12,020 nt of DNA from Rhodoferax sp. Lineage in GTDB: Bacteria; Pseudomonadota; Gammaproteobacteria; Burkholderiales; Burkholderiaceae. The first letter of the stretch is position 1. Each line of letters opens with the position of its first letter. The position numbers were made by a program, and so were the translations under genes. Shown one piece after another: positions 7,794 through 12,020 of the stretch. Where the stretch lies: positions 1 through 12,020 of the forward strand of contig JAQGNA010000721.1 of the NCBI GenBank assembly GCA_028292075.1, written 5' to 3'. Below the pieces are notes generated by a model. That model was not told the DNA's origin and made no database searches. It saw nothing but the letters and a program-made list of their open reading frames with translations.

Positions 7794-7797
7794 GTGA
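7699..7797 (+). CDS. Possible short leader ORF (32 aa), tentative
   Basis: ATG at 7699 to TGA at 7795-7797 would encode a 32-residue peptide, basic at its C-terminus (ending AGKKLLRNKYR). Its stop overlaps the GTG of the giant downstream gene in a GTGA arrangement, the same kind of overlap used in the operon to the left, and it lies after the candidate TATAAT. Against it: no good Shine-Dalgarno site (only GGA four bases before ATG), small size, and about 75% G/C at third positions, lower than the neighbours. It may be a coupling leader, the remnant of a gene, or chance. Confidence 0.22.
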   Translation: MRAVFQSPGSVPRQELATGAIAGKKLLRNKYR

Positions 7798-10700
7798 GCC
7801 CGGTCGGGCGCCAGCAGAAGATCACGGCGGCGACCACGGTCGTCCTCGCCTTCTTCATCCTGAACCTGGTCTTCTACTACGTGCAGGGCGCCTTCGAAGG
7901 CAGGGCCTTTCCGCTCACGATTTTCCTGCCTCCGCCGGCGCAACGCTTCGCCGACTTCTACGCGGTGTGGGGCGAGTGGCGGCGGCTGCACTTCGCCGGC
8001 GTCGGCGTCGGCCTCGCCTACTTTCCGGCGACTTTCCTCTTCGTCGAGCCCCTCACCTGGCTGGCATCGCCGCAGCGGGCGCTGGCCCTGTTCGAAACGG
8101 CTTTCCTGGCCTGCTTCTTCGCTTATTCGCTCAGGAAACTGAAGACCGGCGAGCGTCGGCAGGACTGGGGCAACGCAGTCGTCCTGACGTTCATGTCGTA
8201 TCCGGTCCTGCTCACATTGCATGCCGGCAACCTCGAGCCGGTGGTGTTCGCGCTGCTGCTGCTGCATGTGGAGGCGTTCCGCGGCGGCAGGTTCACGTGG
8301 AGCGCCGTGTTCCTGGGCCTCGCGGCGGCGATGAAGTTGTACCCGCTGGTGTTCCTGCTGCTGTTTGCGATGCAACGACGCTACCGGGAAGGATTCGTGG
8401 TCCTGGCCACAGCGGCCGTGGCGACGCTGGTGCCGCTCCTGATCTTCCCGGGGGGCGTGCTGGACGCGGGCCTGGGCGCCTACCTGCAGAACCTGCACAG
8501 GAGCCAGCAGCTGTACCAGGACGTGGTGGTCAACGTCCCGCTCGGGATGCATTTCGGACACAGCCTGCTGAACGGCCTGCGCGCCGTGTTCGCAGACGCC
8601 TTGCCCGCGATGAACCTGCTGCGCAAGCCCTACCAGGTCGTGGCGGTGGTCGCCTTGCTGCTGTTGGCCCTTCGCCTGGTGGCGACCCGGCCGCCGCTGT
8701 GGAAGACCGTGACGGTGCTTGTGATCGCGATGTGCCTGCTGCCGTTCGCGTCGGCCGACTACAAGCTGCTCCACTTGTTCATCCCGTTCTACCTTTACCT
8801 GAACGAGCCGCGGGCCGAAGGCTCCCCGCGGCGAGACTGGGCGTTTCTGTGGCTGTTTGCCCTGCTGCTGGTCCCGAAGACCTTCGGATCCCTGCACGGG
8901 ATGCCGCTGCTGACACTGAACATGGTGCTCAACCCGCTGCTGATGCTGTTGCTCGCTGCACTGGTGCTGGGGTTGCCGTCACCGCGGCTGTCGCCACGGC
9001 TTGCTGCCGCCGTCGCTGCCGCCCGCGCGGCGAGTTCCGCGCTCGCGCTGCGCGGCAAGCGCACCGCGACCGCCGTGGTGGGTGTCGTGCTGGTGCTGGG
9101 CTTGTGCCTTCTGTTGGACGGACTGCGTGACGGGCCGCTGACAAGCAGTGTCTGGCGCGTCGCCGCCATGAACACCGGCGCGCCTGGGCCGGAAGGCAGG
9201 CCGGTGGTCGCCGGCGAGCTGCCGTCCTGGAAGGATGTGTCCTCCCTGGACATGGAGTTCGAGGCCCGCGCCAACACGGACGCGTATCCGAATTTCTTCC
9301 AGACCTCCGACACGATCCGATCGCTGCGGATGGAGCTCGTCCAGCCCCGCAAGCTGTATCTGGCCCTGGGCGACTCGCACTACCTGCTGGTGGCGGAGAA
9401 CTTCTCTTTCGACCAGTGGCACCGTTACCGCGTGCGGATGGTCAAGGAGAAGAGCGTCGAGGTATGGATCGACGGGGCGCTGGTGCGGACGTGGACCGGC
9501 GCCCCTGCGGCGCCGGATCTGGCCTTGGACAATCTCGTTGTCGGCACCGGCTTCGCCGGCCAGCGAGGGTTCGCCGGAAACATCCGGGACTTCCGCGTCA
9601 CGCTCGAACACGTCAAACGGCCCAACTGGGTTCACTGGGTCGTCGACACCATGGCTATGCTGGCCGTCGCAGGGCTGCTTGCGTTTTCGCTGCGTGTGCT
9701 GCGCCGATCTGGCGCGGCGACGACCGAGGCGAGTCCGACGACCGGCAGCTCGATTCTCGCGTGGGCGGGCGGCGCGCTGGCATGCGGTGCCGCCGGATGG
9801 TTTGTGTATGTGCGTGGCTGGCCCCCCGGCAAATGGGCACTGCTGCTTTGCTTTGCGCCGCTGTTCGCGCTGCCGCTGCTGCCTTGGCGTGTTCGCTGGA
9901 TTGGGGGCTTGCTCAAGGTGGCCTTTGCGGCGGGAGTGATGGCGCTCGCATTCACCCAGCACGCCCGCGCACCCGCCAGCTTCTGGTGGACCGCCGCCGC
10001 GGCCGTGGCAGCGGGGGTGTCGGCCCACGCGCTCACTGCGCGCCACACCTCCTTGCGGCCGCAGGCGGTTGGCGTCGCGCTGATGTTTGCAGCGTGCTGG
10101 ATCTCGGTCTCCTCTGCCCCCGCGTTCCAGACCCTCACCTTGGCCTTGAGGCGCTATCCGGCGACGGCGGCCGCCTTGCTCGCGGGCCTGGTCGTACCGT
10201 TCGCGATGGCATGGCTGCTTCCTCGGCCAGGTTTGGCACGGTCCTGGTCAGCACGCGGAAGATGGGGCTGGGGCTGGCCCTATCTTCTCTTCGCCGCCCT
10301 GGCGCTGCGTAATGACATGCTCAAGGTCGCAGGCGCGGAAATGCACTGGGAATATTTCGCCGGCCCCATCCGCGCCGTCCGCGATGGCGGCTGGCTGCTG
10401 TGGGACGTCCCTTCGCAATACGGGTTCCTGAACGTCTTGCTGGCTTCCTTGCTTCCCACGGCCAGTGAATGGCAGGCGCTTTACCTGTTCCAGGCGGCTG
10501 TGCTGTTCTCCAGCGCAGCCTTGTGCTTCTCGATCCTGCGCATCGCGCTGCCGGGCCAGCACACGGCGGCGGCCCTGCTCACAGCCGCGGCGTTCTTCTT
10601 CGCCGACCCGGCCCTGATCGGGCCAGCTCCCTACCCGTCGTCGAGTGGCATGCGCTTCCTGTGGGTCTACGTGCTGCTGTACTTCGTAGCCGATTGCTTC

Positions 10701-11786
10701 CTGCGCCGTGGCGACGACGCGGCCACGTTCATCCGCCGCGCGGCGTTGCCGTGGGTGCTCGCGGTGCTCTGGTCCGGCGAGAGCGCGGTGTACAGCACCA
10801 CTATCTACGTCACGGCGCCGCTCGCCTTGCTTTGGGCGCGGGTGGTGCGCACCGGCCCGCAAGCGGGGCTCGGCGATGTGCTGCGCGCCACGCGCCGCAG
10901 CTTGCTGCTCCTGGCATTGTGCGGGGCGGGTATAGCGGTGTACTACCTGGTCCGGATCCGCCACCTTCCGGACCTGCGAATGCATTTCCTGTACTCGACG
11001 GCGTACGCCAAGGGCTTCGGCGAGCTGCCGGTACCCTGGCACGGCCCGATGTGGATCGCCGGTCTCGCAGTAGCGCTCGGCGCCGCGATCGCGGCGTCAT
11101 CCTGGCGCCGAAAGGACGTCCCCACGACGCTTGCCGCCCTCTGCCTGATGGCGGCAACAGTGGCGCTCTTCACCTACTACGCCGGCCGCGCGGTCCCGAA
11201 CAACCTCACTGCGCTGACGCCGCTGGTCCTGGTGCTGCTGCTGCTGCTCTATCGGCTGGCCGTCGCCACGGGCGAGTCCCCGTGGCCCGCGGCTGCGCTG
11301 GCGGCCGGCTTCGTCTTGCAGACCGCATCAGGTTTCGTTGCGGCGCAATTCGCGCCGGGCGTCGAGTTGCCCCGTTGGCAATGGGCCGGTGTCGATCAAC
11401 AGCTTCGCGCCACCGAACCCGAGCTGCAAAAGCTGCTGTCGCAGGCAGGTATCACTGCCACATCGCCTCTCGTGTATTACGGCTTTGCAGTCGCCATGCC
11501 GCGTGGACCCGATGGCGCCTATCCGCGCAGCTGGCTGCCGGTGCCGGTGCAACTGCTCGAGGATCCGATCGCCCCGAAGGTGCAGGAACGAATCCTCGCC
11601 CGCTTCACGAAGCGCCGGCCGCAGGGCGGCTTCATCGTTCAGAAGAAGGGCGAGTTCGACGATCGCCTGCAGCACTGGCGGGAACTGCTCGCCCGCACGC
11701 ACCGCGAAGCCGCCGTCGTCGAAAGCGCGCGCTACCGGGTGATCCGCTTCGAACCGCTGGTGCCCGCCACCGGCGCCGTACCCTAG
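7794..11786 (+). CDS. Giant fusion: GT87-like membrane transferase + LamG/ConA-like domain + second GT-C-like membrane half (1330 aa)
   Basis: Three parts can be seen. Residues 1-445 are a multi-pass GT87 (DUF2029)-like transferase: first membrane segment 12-30, acidic first loop with RFADFYAVWGEW (51-62), and AAAMKLYPLVFLLLF (177-191), the hallmark 'K.YP' helix of that family. Residues about 453-606 are a soluble jelly-roll of LamG/concanavalin type, shown by VEVWIDGALVRTW (555-567) and GFAGNIRDFRV (592-602). It is held between membrane segments at about 425-441 and 617-635, so probably periplasmic. Residues about 655-1185 are a second multi-pass unit with MHWEYFAGPIRAV (850-862), PSQYGFLN (873-880), WSGES (993-997) and YYAGRAVPNNL (1128-1138), followed by a soluble tail (1190-1330). 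I chose GTG at 7794 because the first membrane helix follows at once, GGAA lies at 7781-7784, and upstream codons are Arg-rich and non-membrane. The reading frame is unbroken, so this is a true fusion. Substrates are unknown. Confidence 0.82.
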   Translation: MSPVGRQQKITAATTVVLAFFILNLVFYYVQGAFEGRAFPLTIFLPPPAQRFADFYAVWGEWRRLHFAGVGVGLAYFPATFLFVEPLTWLASPQRALALFETAFLACFFAYSLRKLKTGERRQDWGNAVVLTFMSYPVLLTLHAGNLEPVVFALLLLHVEAFRGGRFTWSAVFLGLAAAMKLYPLVFLLLFAMQRRYREGFVVLATAAVATLVPLLIFPGGVLDAGLGAYLQNLHRSQQLYQDVVVNVPLGMHFGHSLLNGLRAVFADALPAMNLLRKPYQVVAVVALLLLALRLVATRPPLWKTVTVLVIAMCLLPFASADYKLLHLFIPFYLYLNEPRAEGSPRRDWAFLWLFALLLVPKTFGSLHGMPLLTLNMVLNPLLMLLLAALVLGLPSPRLSPRLAAAVAAARAASSALALRGKRTATAVVGVVLVLGLCLLLDGLRDGPLTSSVWRVAAMNTGAPGPEGRPVVAGELPSWKDVSSLDMEFEARANTDAYPNFFQTSDTIRSLRMELVQPRKLYLALGDSHYLLVAENFSFDQWHRYRVRMVKEKSVEVWIDGALVRTWTGAPAAPDLALDNLVVGTGFAGQRGFAGNIRDFRVTLEHVKRPNWVHWVVDTMAMLAVAGLLAFSLRVLRRSGAATTEASPTTGSSILAWAGGALACGAAGWFVYVRGWPPGKWALLLCFAPLFALPLLPWRVRWIGGLLKVAFAAGVMALAFTQHARAPASFWWTAAAAVAAGVSAHALTARHTSLRPQAVGVALMFAACWISVSSAPAFQTLTLALRRYPATAAALLAGLVVPFAMAWLLPRPGLARSWSARGRWGWGWPYLLFAALALRNDMLKVAGAEMHWEYFAGPIRAVRDGGWLLWDVPSQYGFLNVLLASLLPTASEWQALYLFQAAVLFSSAALCFSILRIALPGQHTAAALLTAAAFFFADPALIGPAPYPSSSGMRFLWVYVLLYFVADCFLRRGDDAATFIRRAALPWVLAVLWSGESAVYSTTIYVTAPLALLWARVVRTGPQAGLGDVLRATRRSLLLLALCGAGIAVYYLVRIRHLPDLRMHFLYSTAYAKGFGELPVPWHGPMWIAGLAVALGAAIAASSWRRKDVPTTLAALCLMAATVALFTYYAGRAVPNNLTALTPLVLVLLLLLYRLAVATGESPWPAAALAAGFVLQTASGFVAAQFAPGVELPRWQWAGVDQQLRATEPELQKLLSQAGITATSPLVYYGFAVAMPRGPDGAYPRSWLPVPVQLLEDPIAPKVQERILARFTKRRPQGGFIVQKKGEFDDRLQHWRELLARTHREAAVVESARYRVIRFEPLVPATGAVP

Positions 11787-12020
11787 CTGCTGGCAGGCGG
11801 CAGTTCGGCTTCGGCAAGCGTGACTGCCGCCGCGTCCTTCGCCGACAGCAAAGGCGGCCCGCCCCGCTGCGGCCAGCCTATCGCCAACCCCGGATCGTCC
11901 CACACGATGCCGCGCTCATGCTCCGGCGCATGGAAATCCGTGGCCTTGTACAGCACGTCGGCACTCTCGCTCAGCACCAGGAAGCCGTGGGCAAAGCCAG
12001 CGGGGATCCACAGCTGGCGC
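11783..12020 (-). CDS. rfbC: dTDP-4-dehydrorhamnose 3,5-epimerase, C-terminal part (partial)
   Basis: RfbC/RmlC is a cupin enzyme that epimerises C3 and C5 of dTDP-4-keto-6-deoxyglucose, the third step of dTDP-L-rhamnose synthesis in the cytoplasm. Only the last 79 codons are in the window. They contain the family's most recognisable segments: QLWIPAGFAHGFLVLSE, then ADVLYKATDF with the Tyr-Lys pair of the active site, then APEHERGIVWDDP with the conserved Asp of the WxDP motif, and the 'LAIGWP' ending. The rest of the gene, and probably rfbA, rfbD and rfbB, lie beyond the right edge; rfbC is often last in that operon. The residue after TDF is His, where I would expect Tyr or Trp. The TAG stop overlaps the stop of the opposing 1330-aa gene within CTAG. 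Confidence 0.93.
   Translation of the reverse strand, partial: RQLWIPAGFAHGFLVLSESADVLYKATDFHAPEHERGIVWDDPGLAIGWPQRGGPPLLSAKDAAAVTLAEAELPPASS

Noticed and set aside
11233..11250. Short run of CTG codons
   Set aside because: It simply encodes leucines of a membrane helix (about 1145-1152 of the giant protein); common in GC-rich membrane protein genes.

Overview
The window is a dense, GC-rich (roughly 65-70% by eye, strong G/C at third codon positions) piece of a bacterial surface-polysaccharide locus. Gene style, GC content and the RfbC-like sequence at the right edge suggest a betaproteobacterium, most likely Burkholderiales; this is inferred from sequence style, not from a database match. 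There are no rRNA or tRNA genes, CRISPR arrays, transposases or phage genes that I can see.

Layout. Left block (+ strand, 1-5653): the 3' end of an unidentified gene, a 795-aa polytopic GT-C-like membrane protein, a flippase of the Wzx/polysaccharide-transport type, and two cytosolic GT2 glycosyltransferases (one RfbV/abequosyltransferase-like, one WbbL/rhamnosyltransferase-like). All five reading frames overlap at their ends (1, 1, 10 and 4 bp), so they form one translationally coupled operon. Middle (- strand, 5656-7575): a 639-aa GT39/ArnT-style membrane glycosyltransferase, convergent with the operon across a 2-nt gap. A divergent intergenic region of about 220 bp (7576-7793) carries a perfect TATAAT and a possible short leader ORF. 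Right block (+ strand, 7794-11786): a very large 1330-aa membrane protein that joins a GT87-like half, a LamG/concanavalin-like domain and a second GT-C-like half. At the right edge (- strand) is the C-terminal end of dTDP-4-dehydrorhamnose 3,5-epimerase (rfbC/rmlC), whose stop codon overlaps the stop of the giant gene.

How it may work together: the GT2 enzymes would build a lipid-linked oligosaccharide on the cytoplasmic face, the flippase would move it across the inner membrane, and the GT-C-type proteins, which as a class use polyprenyl-phosphate sugars on the periplasmic face, would extend or decorate it. dTDP-rhamnose from the rfb genes that begin at the right edge is a likely donor for the WbbL-like enzyme. 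The most unusual items are the two-GT-C plus LamG fusion and an ordered set of motifs, with nearly identical spacing, shared by the second half of that fusion and the 795-aa protein. These suggest that the two belong to one poorly described membrane-transferase family.
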